NCBI GenBank assembly: GCA_903891375.1
Contig: CAITEL010000245.1
Coordinates: forward strand, 1-8,050
Direction of reading: 5' to 3'
Source of the DNA: an uncultured Neisseriaceae bacterium
Lineage (GTDB): Bacteria; Pseudomonadota; Gammaproteobacteria; Burkholderiales; UBA11063
Length of the DNA stretch: 8,050 bases
Shown here: piece by piece, positions 1-6,377 of the stretch
How the letters are laid out: every line of letters begins with the position of its first letter
Position numbering within the stretch: the stretch's first letter is position 1
Notes under the pieces: generated by a model
Databases searched by the model: none
Seen by the model: only the letters and a program-made list of their open reading frames with translations
What the model was told of the DNA's origin: nothing
Made by a program: the position numbers and the translations under genes

Positions 1-1
1 A

Positions 2-184
2 ACCCATGTATATATTTTTGAATTCAAATTAAATCAAACTGCTGCAAAAGCTTTAGAGCAAATCCACAATAAAGATTATTACGCTAGATTTCAAAACCAA
101 GGTAAAGATATTTACCTAATTGGCATAAACTTTAATACTGAATTACGTAATATAGACGATTATGAAATCGAACAAATAAAATAG
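2..184 (+). CDS. C-terminal end of an AAA-ATPase-like / PD-(D/E)XK nuclease family protein (5' end outside window)
   Basis: An open frame enters from the left edge and stops at TAG 182-184, giving about 60 residues. It begins with the motif HVYIFEFK, followed by KALEQIHNKDYY and DIYLIGINF. This is the characteristic end of the DUF1703/PDDEXK_9 domain: the hydrophobic strand with E-x-K (here EFK) supplies catalytic residues of the PD-(D/E)XK fold, then comes an ALxQI-xxxxY helix, then a strand reading xLIGINF. Known members carry an N-terminal AAA-ATPase-like domain; that part lies outside the window and cannot be seen. The same family recurs directly downstream (196-394, broken) and on the minus strand at the right edge, where the corresponding motif is ILEFK and ALEQIIDKQY. 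Biological function of the family is not established. Whether the upstream part is intact is unknown. Confidence 0.85.
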   Translation, partial: THVYIFEFKLNQTAAKALEQIHNKDYYARFQNQGKDIYLIGINFNTELRNIDDYEIEQIK

Positions 185-195
185 GTAACCTAACC

Positions 196-394
196 ATGCA
201 ACAACAACTACAAGATCTTCCAATTGGCGAATCTGACATTACTAAGTTACTTACTGGCAACTTTACTTCTGTAGATAAGACCAATATGTATACGAGATGG
301 CACGTAAACCAAGTAAATATTTTTTATCACGCCCACGGAGGTTTGGCAAAAGTACATTATTTTCTACCTAAAAAAGTTGCGTTTTAATTGTTAA
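196..394 (+). pseudogene. Frameshifted N-terminal remnant of an AAA-ATPase-like protein (Walker A region)
   Basis: The ATG at 196 opens a 63-codon frame whose first 29 residues match the family N-terminus: LQDLPIGESD, then LLTGNFTSVDKT. After VDKT (about 280-282) this frame becomes nonsense, but the -1 frame continues the family sequence. It reads QYVYEMARKPSKYF and then SRPRRFGKSTLFST (327-368), which contains the family's Walker A region RPRRFGKS. That frame ends at TAA 369-371. One further missing base near 369 would extend it as LKKLRFNC to a TAA at 392-394. The simplest reading is a one-base deletion at about 280-282, then a nonsense change or second deletion, and loss of everything downstream (Walker B, the middle, the nuclease domain). 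It lies 11 bp after the stop of the preceding family member, so the two formed a tandem pair. The 63-residue ORF should not be annotated as an independent small protein. Confidence 0.82.
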
Positions 395-410
395 TTCACA
401 GTTTGTGTAA

Positions 411-449
411 GCTAACAGGCAACAGCCTGTTAGCCACTGAGTGTGGCTA
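411..449. terminator. Two overlapping hairpins between convergent genes, possible terminator
   Basis: GCTAACAGGC (411-420) and GCCTGTTAGC (425-434) form a perfect 10-bp stem around the loop AACA. TAGCCAC (431-437) and GTGGCTA (443-449) form a 7-bp stem around TGAGT. The two share bases 431-434, so they cannot both be fully paired. They lie 28 bp past the argD stop on the minus strand and just after the decayed + strand gene, the usual place for a bidirectional terminator. Neither strand shows a clear T-run after the stem, so intrinsic termination would be weak. A processing signal or repeat remnant is an alternative. Confidence 0.45.
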
Positions 450-476
450 TAAGATGCCTTATGTACGTAATTATAG

Positions 477-1691
477 CTAAATGTTTGCCGAAATAAACTC
501 ATCTAACGCATTAGAAAAACGAGCCATGCCTTGGCTAATATCGTCTAGCGGAATATTTAGTGCTGGTAAAAATCTAGTTACATTTGGTGAAGCGTTTAAT
601 ACCGATACGCCATGTTTGATAGCGATATTTACTAGATTATAAGCATTACCTTTATATTTATCATGTAATTCTGCACCAATCAATAACCCTTTACCTCGAA
701 TATCGCAATACACATTTAGCTTTTTATTTATTTCTTGCAGTTTAGCAACAAAGAAGCTATGACGTTTATTAACGCCATTTAGAAAGTCATTGTTATTAAC
801 TATATCAAACATTTTATTGGCAACAGCACATGATAATGGATTGCCACCAAAAGTTGCCCCGTGAGAACCAAAGGTAAATCCGCTGGTATACGGGTCTTTA
901 GCTAATGTTACGCCAATTGGAAATCCATTGGCAAGAGCTTTAGCCACAGCAATAATGTCTGGTTCAATACCATATTGCATGTATGCAAATAGTGTTCCTG
1001 TGCGTCCGATTCCAGTTTGAACTTCATCAAAAATAAGTGCTACATTATATTTATCACATAATTCGCGGATTTTTTTTATGAACTCAATTTTTGCTAAGAT
1101 AACACCACATTCAGCCTGTATTGGTTCTAAAATGACAGCCGCCGTATTTTTATTAATTAATCCGTCCAGTCCATCGATTTGATTAAATGGTGCATGTTTT
1201 ATTCCAGCGGGTAGTGGGGCAAAGCCATCCCAATATTTAGCTTGACCACCAGTAGATACGGCAAACAATGTTCTACCGTGGTAGGCTTTTTCAAAAGCTA
1301 CGATTTCGTGTTTGTGTTCTCCGAAAGTTTTAATTGCATAGCGTCTGGCTAATTTTAAGGCAGATTCAACAGCTTCTGTTCCGCTGTTACTAAAGCAAAG
1401 TTTATCAAAGCAGGTGTTTTCAATTAATTTTTGAGCTAATTCCAATTGTGGTATATTGGTAAATATATTTCCAACGTGCCATAGTTTATTTGCTTGTGTA
1501 GTTAATGCGTCGATTAAGATTTTATTTGTTTGTCCAAGTGCAGTGGCAGCAACTCCACCAGCGAAATCAATTATATTATTTTTATGCTCATCATATAGGT
1601 GTGAGCCGTGTCCTTCAACAGGGATAAAATCAACAGGTTCGTAGATTGGTAGAAAATATTTATGGTATTGGTCTAAATGTTGTTTGTTCAT
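477..1691 (-). CDS. argD: Acetylornithine/succinylornithine aminotransferase (ArgD/AstC family)
   Basis: Class III PLP-dependent aminotransferase of 404 residues, the usual ArgD length, similar to the E. coli protein from LPIYEPVDFIPVEG near the N-terminus to the end. In arginine biosynthesis ArgD converts N-acetylglutamate semialdehyde to N-acetylornithine using glutamate. Many ArgD proteins also perform the succinyl-diaminopimelate transamination of lysine synthesis, and AstC acts in arginine breakdown. Visible features: SGTEA (103-107) for cofactor phosphate contacts, AYHGRT (136-141), IFDEVQTG with Asp222 contacting the pyridine nitrogen, AVAKALANGFPIG with the PLP lysine at 251, and the GSHGATFGGNPL substrate/phosphate loop. 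The usual EPIQGEGGV reads EPIQAECGV (189-197), with the glutamate kept. The start is supported by AAGG (1701-1704) nine bases before the ATG and an extended -10 further up. No other arginine gene is in the window, so an ArgD versus AstC assignment rests on similarity only. Confidence 0.9.
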   Translation of the reverse strand: MNKQHLDQYHKYFLPIYEPVDFIPVEGHGSHLYDEHKNNIIDFAGGVAATALGQTNKILIDALTTQANKLWHVGNIFTNIPQLELAQKLIENTCFDKLCFSNSGTEAVESALKLARRYAIKTFGEHKHEIVAFEKAYHGRTLFAVSTGGQAKYWDGFAPLPAGIKHAPFNQIDGLDGLINKNTAAVILEPIQAECGVILAKIEFIKKIRELCDKYNVALIFDEVQTGIGRTGTLFAYMQYGIEPDIIAVAKALANGFPIGVTLAKDPYTSGFTFGSHGATFGGNPLSCAVANKMFDIVNNNDFLNGVNKRHSFFVAKLQEINKKLNVYCDIRGKGLLIGAELHDKYKGNAYNLVNIAIKHGVSVLNASPNVTRFLPALNIPLDDISQGMARFSNALDEFISANI

Positions 1692-1732
1692 AAATAAAAG
1701 CCTTAATATTATTAATTTATAGATGATGCATG

Positions 1733-1741
1733 ATTATAACA
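1733..1741 (-). promoter_or_regulatory. Extended -10 promoter for argD
   Basis: On the minus strand this reads TGTTATAAT, a perfect TATAAT hexamer with the TGn extension. Transcription would begin near 1726 and give a leader of about 35 nt. No good -35 box occurs at 16-18 bp; extended -10 promoters can work without one. Confidence 0.55.
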
Positions 1742-1770
1742 TAGCAATATGCAGTTAAGCTATTTGTTAT
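1736..1770. promoter_or_regulatory. Imperfect inverted repeat overlapping the argD -10, possible operator
   Basis: ATAACATAGC (1736-1745) is mirrored by GCTATTTGTTAT (1759-1770), i.e. GCTAT and GTTAT with two extra Ts between. The left half overlaps the argD -10 element, so a protein bound here could block the promoter. It does not resemble an ArgR box (TGAAT-N4-ATTCA type). AT-rich chance symmetry is a real alternative. Confidence 0.25.
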
Positions 1771-1807
1771 GTGCAATTATTTTTAATTACAAAATAGTCT
1801 GAAAAAT

Positions 1808-1816
1808 TGGTATAAT
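1808..1816 (+). promoter_or_regulatory. Extended -10 promoter for queF
   Basis: TGGTATAAT is a perfect extended -10. The best -35 candidate is the weak TTACAA (1787-1792) at 18 bp. The start would be near 1823, giving a leader of about 155 nt that contains the entire 127-bp palindrome. The argD and queF promoters are divergent, with their -10 elements about 70 bp apart. Confidence 0.6.
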
Positions 1817-1833
1817 ACTATCTTTTATTCTAA

Positions 1834-1960
1834 TATACTCGAAGTATTTGAGTTTTGGACGCGAAGATACTTAAATAAAACATGACGACGTGTACATGAG
1901 TACATTAGGAATGTTTTATTTAAGTTCGACAAAGTCCAAGATTCAAAGACGATGAGTATA
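1834..1960. repeat. 127-bp imperfect palindrome, ERIC-like or MITE-like intergenic repeat in the queF leader
   Basis: Two 50-base arms (1834-1883 and 1911-1960) are reverse complements at 36 of 50 positions without gaps. They flank a 27-base centre. The innermost 15 bases of the arms (ACTTAAATAAAACAT on the left) are perfectly paired. Other matched blocks are TATACTC/GAGTATA at the ends, and TTTGA and TTGGAC in the middle; a 7-base block at 1862-1868 is fully unpaired. The centre contains its own small hairpin, TGTAC-ATGA-GTACA (1891-1904). Ends of the type TA-TACTC...GAGTA-TA are compatible with insertion at a TA target. Size, TA-flanked ends, a central hairpin and a position inside a transcribed leader are all traits of ERIC/IRU elements of enterobacteria. 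The sequence itself is not the classic ERIC core, so the family assignment is an inference. As RNA it would fold into a long rod ending five bases before the queF Shine-Dalgarno sequence. Confidence 0.7.
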
Positions 1961-1965
1961 TACAA

Positions 1966-1971
1966 AAGGAG
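1966..1971 (+). promoter_or_regulatory. Shine-Dalgarno site that decides the queF start
   Basis: AAGGAG lies seven bases before the ATG at 1979. The upstream in-frame ATG at 1952 falls within the right arm of the palindrome, lacks a ribosome-binding site, and would add nine residues absent from known QueF proteins. Confidence 0.85.
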
Positions 1972-1978
1972 CTATAAA

Positions 1979-2803
1979 ATGTCAATGAATTTAAACCATT
2001 CTGAGCTTGGTAAGAAATCTGCTTATGAGACTCAATATAATCCCAAATTATTATTTCCAATTCCTAGAGAGATTAAACGTAAAGAATTGGGCTTAGATAT
2101 TGAGAACCCAGGTTTTTATGGGGTAGATATCTGGACTCATTATGAAATATCGTGGTTAAATATTAAGTGTAAGCCAATGGTGGCAATTGGCGAATTAGTT
2201 TATCCAGCCTATTCAACAAACATTATAGAATCAAAATCAATGAAATTATATTTTAATAGTTTTAACAATACTAAGTTAAATGGTGTTGATGAGTTAATTA
2301 AATATGTTGAAGATGATATAAGTAACGCCGTTGGTGCGCCTGCAAAATTTAAAATAATACCACTTACAGAAAATTTTGACATAAAGAATAACCATGATGC
2401 TATTTGTTTAGATGACTTGGATGTTGAGTGTACGATATATAAACCATGTACAGATTTTTTATTTTGTGAAGATTCTGTTGTAAAAGAATCAATATATTCT
2501 GATTTACTTAAATCAAATTGCTTAGTTACAGGGCAACCTGATTGGGGAACAGTTTACATTGATTATCGTGGCAAGAAAATAAATCATGATGGATTGCTCA
2601 AATATATTGTTTCTTTACGTAATCATAATGAGTTTCATGAACAATGTGTTGAAAGAATGTATAATGATATCCAAACTAGATGTTGCCCTGAATATTTAAC
2701 GGTGTACGCTCGGTATACTAGACGTGGCGGATTAGATATTAATCCATATCGTACCTCGCTGGATAAATTTGAAATTAATAATAATAGATTAATAAGGCAG
2801 TAA
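1979..2803 (+). CDS. queF: NADPH-dependent 7-cyano-7-deazaguanine reductase QueF (long, YqcD-type)
   Basis: QueF reduces the nitrile of preQ0 to preQ1 with two NADPH, a cytosolic step in making queuosine for the wobble position of GUN-anticodon tRNAs. The 274-residue product matches the long two-domain form (E. coli about 282 residues) throughout. Visible features, numbered from this start: IESKS (83-87) for nucleobase binding; SNCLVT with the thioimide-forming Cys181; QPDWG with the proton-donor Asp188; NEFHEQC around His220; and the C-terminal block YARYTRRGGLDINP. All catalytic residues are present, so the gene looks functional. An extended frame to 1952 exists, but the AAGGAG site supports 1979. 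It is transcribed alone, divergently from argD and with about 177 bp before gapA. Its leader holds the 127-bp palindrome, which could affect message stability or translation. I see no preQ1 riboswitch. Confidence 0.97.
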   Translation: MSMNLNHSELGKKSAYETQYNPKLLFPIPREIKRKELGLDIENPGFYGVDIWTHYEISWLNIKCKPMVAIGELVYPAYSTNIIESKSMKLYFNSFNNTKLNGVDELIKYVEDDISNAVGAPAKFKIIPLTENFDIKNNHDAICLDDLDVECTIYKPCTDFLFCEDSVVKESIYSDLLKSNCLVTGQPDWGTVYIDYRGKKINHDGLLKYIVSLRNHNEFHEQCVERMYNDIQTRCCPEYLTVYARYTRRGGLDINPYRTSLDKFEINNNRLIRQ

Positions 2804-2899
2804 CAATAGCACGTATTCTTAACTTTTTGAAATTTTTGCACATTAAGATTCGCTCATTCAAGTATCAGATGTGACATTAATACCCTTGGATTATTTTAT

Positions 2900-2935
2900 T
2901 TGACAACACATCTTATGTAAAAATTATGTTAAAAT
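2900..2935 (+). promoter_or_regulatory. Probable gapA promoter
   Basis: A perfect -35 TTGACA (2900-2905) is followed by TGTTAAAAT (2927-2935), an extended -10. The 24-bp gap is too long for the two to act together, so the pairing may instead be TTGACA with TATGTT (2925-2930, 19 bp), or the extended -10 alone. A 7-bp inverted repeat, AGATGTG (2867-2873) and CACATCT (2907-2913), brackets the -35 and could be an operator, though chance is possible. The rest of the 177-bp gap after queF shows no convincing terminator. Confidence 0.5.
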
Positions 2936-2980
2936 CTGGGAGAAATATATAAAATAAAAATTTTCTTAAGGTATTTAAAC

Positions 2981-3994
2981 ATGACAATTAGAGTAGCTAT
3001 AAACGGGTATGGTCGGATAGGCAGAAATATTTTACGTGCATTATACGAGTCAAAGCGTACCCATGAGATTGAAATCGTTGCAATCAATGACACAGGACGT
3101 GATTTACACATTCATCAGCATTTAACTCAACATGATTCAGTTCATGGTAGATTTAACTATAAAGTTGAAAAAGATGCGGAACATTTAATTGTAGATGGTC
3201 ACAAAATAAAATTTTGTGCAGAACGAGACCCTAATTTACTACCATGGGGACAACTTGGGGTTGATGTGGTACTTGAATGTACTGGTTACTTTACTTCTAA
3301 AGAAAAAGCCAGCGCACATTTACATGCGGGTGCTAAGAAGGTTCTAATTTCAGCTCCTGGTGGCGATGATGTAGATGCTACTATTGTTTATGGTGTAAAC
3401 CATAACATACTCACTCAAGAAATGACGGTGGTATCTAATGCTTCTTGCACCACTAACTGTTTAGCACCTGTTGCCCAAGTATTAAATAATTTAATTGGTA
3501 TTGAAAACGGATTAATGACAACAATTCATGCCTATACTAACGATCAAGTATTAACGGATAGTTATCATAGTGATGTTAGGCGTGCACGTGCTGCTGGGAT
3601 GTCAATGATACCAACAAAAACTGGAGCGGCGAAAGCCCTAGGCTTAGTTCTTCCAGAACTAAGTGGTAAACTAGATGGTTTATCGATTCGTGTTCCTACA
3701 CCAAATGTGTCAGTGGTTGATTTATCCTTTATTGCTAAACGTGACACTACTAAAGAAGAAATTAATCACGCGATTACGGAAGCGTCTTCAGGTAGACTTA
3801 AGGGAGTGTTAGAAGCTAGTCATGAAGCTTACGTATCAATTGATTTTAATCATAATCCGCATTCATCTATATTTGATTTAACTCAAACACGTGTATTGGG
3901 TAAATTGGTTAAAGTGTTTAGTTGGTATGATAATGAATGGGGGTTTTCAAATCGAATGTTAGATAATATTGTGGCGTGGATGAATGCTCGTTAA
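2981..3994 (+). CDS. gapA: Glyceraldehyde-3-phosphate dehydrogenase, type I (GapA)
   Basis: Catalyses phosphorylating oxidation of glyceraldehyde-3-phosphate to 1,3-bisphosphoglycerate, the NAD-linked step of glycolysis and gluconeogenesis. The 337-residue protein has the normal length and order: an N-terminal Rossmann motif NGYGRIGRN (8-16), AIND with Asp37 favouring NAD over NADP, the catalytic motif SNASCTTN with Cys156, His183 in [10 protein letters not shown], the [14 protein letters not shown] phosphate-binding loop, and the C-terminal [14 protein letters not shown]. The IPTKTGAA and HAYTNDQ signatures separate it from erythrose-4-phosphate dehydrogenase (Epd), which it otherwise resembles at the N-terminus. 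AAGG (2968-2971) lies nine bases before the ATG. It is followed after three bases by the flavoprotein gene, with no room for a promoter between them. No pgk, tkt or other glycolytic gene is visible nearby. Confidence 0.96.
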   Translation: MTIRVAINGYGRIGRNILRALYESKRTHEIEIVAINDTGRDLHIHQHLTQHDSVHGRFNYKVEKDAEHLIVDGHKIKFCAERDPNLLPWGQLGVDVVLECTGYFTSKEKASAHLHAGAKKVLISAPGGDDVDATIVYGVNHNILTQEMTVVSNASCTTNCLAPVAQVLNNLIGIENGLMTTIHAYTNDQVLTDSYHSDVRRARAAGMSMIPTKTGAAKALGLVLPELSGKLDGLSIRVPTPNVSVVDLSFIAKRDTTKEEINHAITEASSGRLKGVLEASHEAYVSIDFNHNPHSSIFDLTQTRVLGKLVKVFSWYDNEWGFSNRMLDNIVAWMNAR

Positions 3995-3997
3995 TTT

Positions 3998-5176
3998 ATG
4001 AGTGTTTGCAAATACGATACGATAATTATTGGTGCAGGTGCGGCAGGACTTATGTGCGCTGCACTTACTGGGCAAAGATCTAAAAGTGTTCTTCTTTTAG
4101 ATCATAGTAAAAAACTGGCAGAAAAAATTCGTATTTCTGGTGGTGGCAGATGCAATTTTACTAATATTAATGCTACTCCAGAAAATTATTTGTCTAGCTC
4201 ACCTAAGTTTTGCATTTCAGCTTTATCTAGATATACACCAAGACATTTTACTGAATTATTAGATAAATATCAAATAGGATACCACGAAAAAACGCTTGGG
4301 CAATTATTCTGCAATAATAATGCACAAGATATAATAAATCTATTAGATTTTTTAAATACTGAGGCAAATGTTAAACGAAGTCAGGGGGTAATAGTAGAAT
4401 CTATTGATAAAACTATGTTTGGTTTTAGATTAAATACGAGTATCGGTGTTTTTGATTGTGAAACGCTAGTAATAGCCACTGGTGGGCTAGCTGTTCCACA
4501 AATTGGGGCAACTGGATTTGGTTATGAAGTCGCAAAACAATTTGGGATTGGTTTAATTAAACCAGAGCCTGCATTGGTGCCATTAGCCTTATCTGCAAAT
4601 GAATTACATTACTTAGCGCCATTGTCAGGGACATCTTTTTTTAGTAATGTTAGCATTAATAAAACAAGTTTTCAAGAAAACACATTAATCACACATAGGG
4701 GGCTAAGTGGCCCAGCTATTCTACAAATTTCATCTTATTGGAATGGTAATGATCAGGTGATTATTGATCTATTACCGCAGTGCAATATAATTGAAGAAAT
4801 TAATAATAACAAATCAAGTAATAAAACTCTTGAAAATTTTTTGAGTGCTTATTTTTCTGTACGTTTGGCAAAAAGTATTAGTGAAATGACGCAGATTAAT
4901 AAACAAGTATGTCAATTATCTAAAATAGAGTTAACTAAGTTAAGTGATTTTATTCATGGGTTTGCGTTAAAACCTTCTGGAACATTAGGGTTTAAAAAAG
5001 CAGAGGTGACAAAAGGTGGAGTTGACTGTAAAGAGTTATCCTCAAAATCTATGATGGCAAACAAAATAGATGGTTTGTTTTTTATTGGTGAGGTGGTTGA
5101 TGTAACAGGCTGGCTTGGTGGTTACAACTTTCAATGGGCTTGGTCATCAGCATTTATTGCTGCACATTCTGTTTAA
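3998..5176 (+). CDS. yhiN: HI0933/YhiN-family NAD(P)/FAD-dependent oxidoreductase
   Basis: A 392-residue flavoprotein, the usual length for this family (E. coli YhiN about 400). Visible features: FAD dinucleotide-binding motif IIGAGAAG (10-17), an acidic end to the second strand (LLLDHSKK), the family signature ISGGGRCNFTN (46-56), YHEKTLGQLFC (95-105), ATGG (160-163) followed by PQIGATGFGY, THRGLSGPAILQ, and the C-terminal GEVVDVTGWLGGYNFQWAW that closes the FAD site. The family was long uncharacterised. As I recall, the E. coli member has been reported as the 23S rRNA dihydrouridine synthase RdsA, and a clostridial relative, BaiN, acts on bile acids; the rRNA role is the more likely here, by inference. 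The ATG lies three bases after the gapA stop and has no Shine-Dalgarno sequence at normal spacing, so translation probably depends on ribosomes finishing gapA. Confidence 0.92.
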   Translation: MSVCKYDTIIIGAGAAGLMCAALTGQRSKSVLLLDHSKKLAEKIRISGGGRCNFTNINATPENYLSSSPKFCISALSRYTPRHFTELLDKYQIGYHEKTLGQLFCNNNAQDIINLLDFLNTEANVKRSQGVIVESIDKTMFGFRLNTSIGVFDCETLVIATGGLAVPQIGATGFGYEVAKQFGIGLIKPEPALVPLALSANELHYLAPLSGTSFFSNVSINKTSFQENTLITHRGLSGPAILQISSYWNGNDQVIIDLLPQCNIIEEINNNKSSNKTLENFLSAYFSVRLAKSISEMTQINKQVCQLSKIELTKLSDFIHGFALKPSGTLGFKKAEVTKGGVDCKELSSKSMMANKIDGLFFIGEVVDVTGWLGGYNFQWAWSSAFIAAHSV

Positions 5177-5181
5177 ATAAT

Positions 5182-5210
5182 AAACAAAAATGGTGTTTGT
5201 TTTTATTTTG
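5182..5210. terminator. Weak AT-rich hairpin between convergent genes
   Basis: AAACAAA (5182-5188) pairs with TTTGTTT (5196-5202) around AATGGTG, and TTTATTTTG follows on the + strand. It sits six bases after the flavoprotein stop and overlaps the transporter stop codon (5203-5205), where a shared terminator is expected. The stem has only one G-C pair, so it would be weak. Confidence 0.35.
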
Positions 5211-6336
5211 TATATACAATTGTCGGATCTTTTATTAAATATCCGTGATATGCTCCGACCATTGTACGCATAAATACCATTAACCAGATTAATAATAAAG
5301 CAACCACTAAAAGTATCGAATATATGGTTAAACCAAATATATGCGAAAACTTTGCAAAGGTAACTGTAGCCATGGTATAGACACCTAAAGGAAAAGTATA
5401 GCCCCAAAATCCTAAATTAAATGTCATTATTTGTTTGCGCATATAAGTAAATGTAACTAAAACTGCAATTATTAGCCACCATGTACCAATTGTCCACAAT
5501 ACTATACCGATAAAAATACTCATTCCATGAAAAATCTGCATTAAGTAAACATAGTGGTCAGTCAAAAATGATGCGTTTATTTTAGTTGCATTATCTCCTA
5601 GAAGAAACATAGCTAAAGACCCAGTACCCATTGGTCCTAATGGTAGCCAAATTGTAGCGGCTAATTCTACGGGTGGTAATTTATGTAAGGCTAATCTTTG
5701 AAATAAAATAACTAAAATTCCTAACGCAAGGCTTACTGATGAAGCCCATAGGGTAATATTAATGGTAAAAACAGCAGTTATCATATTGTTAGGCATATAT
5801 GGTAATAAAATCGCCCCACTTACGGCGGCTACTTCACAAGCAACAAATGGTAATAACCATGTGGCTGTCATATTGTGTAAACTATTATCATGGTGATAAA
5901 ACATATAATAAGGCACCACTATAATACATAAAATTGACATTGTCACATCTATCCACCATAAAAATATAGCAATATCTATTGAGGCACTACTAAAAAAATT
6001 TACACCAAAAAAAATAAAGCCATTGATGATTGTTGCTAATCCCATAGGAATACAACCTAAAAACATTGGTTGACTTGAATGTTTTAGCATTCGTCCCCAA
6101 GAATGTGGATAAAAAATAGTCTTAGCTACTAATACAGTGGTCATTAACATAAAAATCACAATGTTTAATAGCCACATAATGGTTGCTACGCTATGTGCAA
6201 AAGGTACCCATGGTTGTAGGGTATTTAAACATATTGCACTTATTCCTGTGCCCATGCTCATCGCAAACCAATTGGGAGTGAAGTGTTCTATTACATTGCT
6301 CAAGCTGTCATGATGTTTAAATGGCCGAGTTATCAT
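5203..6336 (-). CDS. TDT-family transporter (SLAC1/Mae1/Ssu1/TehA type)
   Basis: An inner-membrane protein of 377 residues with about ten hydrophobic segments, roughly at 22-40, 48-72, 90-112, 121-147, 157-181, 185-212, 226-246, 262-290, 306-328 and 332-355. The opening HFTPNWFAMSMGTGISA, the middle WLPLGPMGTGSLAMF and the late motif GFWGYTFPLGVYTMAT are signatures of the tellurite-resistance/dicarboxylate (TDT) family, closer by eye to the Ssu1 sulfite exporter/Mae1 branch than to E. coli TehA. Family members move small anions such as sulfite, malate, chloride or nitrate; the substrate here cannot be read from sequence. AAGGA (6345-6349) lies eight bases before the ATG. It begins 41 bp after the stop of the AAA-ATPase/nuclease gene on the same strand with no obvious promoter between, so read-through from that gene or a promoter inside its 3' end is possible. 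No tehB-like methyltransferase is adjacent. Confidence 0.88.
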   Translation of the reverse strand: MITRPFKHHDSLSNVIEHFTPNWFAMSMGTGISAICLNTLQPWVPFAHSVATIMWLLNIVIFMLMTTVLVAKTIFYPHSWGRMLKHSSQPMFLGCIPMGLATIINGFIFFGVNFFSSASIDIAIFLWWIDVTMSILCIIVVPYYMFYHHDNSLHNMTATWLLPFVACEVAAVSGAILLPYMPNNMITAVFTINITLWASSVSLALGILVILFQRLALHKLPPVELAATIWLPLGPMGTGSLAMFLLGDNATKINASFLTDHYVYLMQIFHGMSIFIGIVLWTIGTWWLIIAVLVTFTYMRKQIMTFNLGFWGYTFPLGVYTMATVTFAKFSHIFGLTIYSILLVVALLLIWLMVFMRTMVGAYHGYLIKDPTIVYTK

Positions 6337-6377
6337 TTCTATTTTCCTTATTGCTACTATTACTTACAGCTGGATAG

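Noticed and set aside
196..387. A 63-aa ORF as an independent small protein
   Set aside because: Its first half is the N-terminus of an AAA-ATPase-like protein, and the continuation with the Walker A motif lies in another frame; it is a pseudogene fragment.
411..434. An integron attC-like recombination site
   Set aside because: The GCTAAC/GTTAGC ends look similar, but the RYYYAAC and GTTRRRY core sites are not matched and there is no cassette or integrase nearby.
1823..1978. A preQ1 riboswitch in the queF leader
   Set aside because: No preQ1-I or preQ1-II type pseudoknot signature is recognisable; the leader is dominated by the long palindrome.
2981..3994. Erythrose-4-phosphate dehydrogenase (Epd) instead of GAPDH
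   Set aside because: [15 protein letters not shown] and [14 protein letters not shown] match GapA; Epd has different residues at these sites.
5147..5407. A minus-strand 86-aa ORF
   Set aside because: It overlaps the transporter's 3' end in another frame and shows no family features; it is a shadow ORF. The other short ORFs inside argD, queF, gapA and the AAA-ATPase gene were rejected for the same reason.
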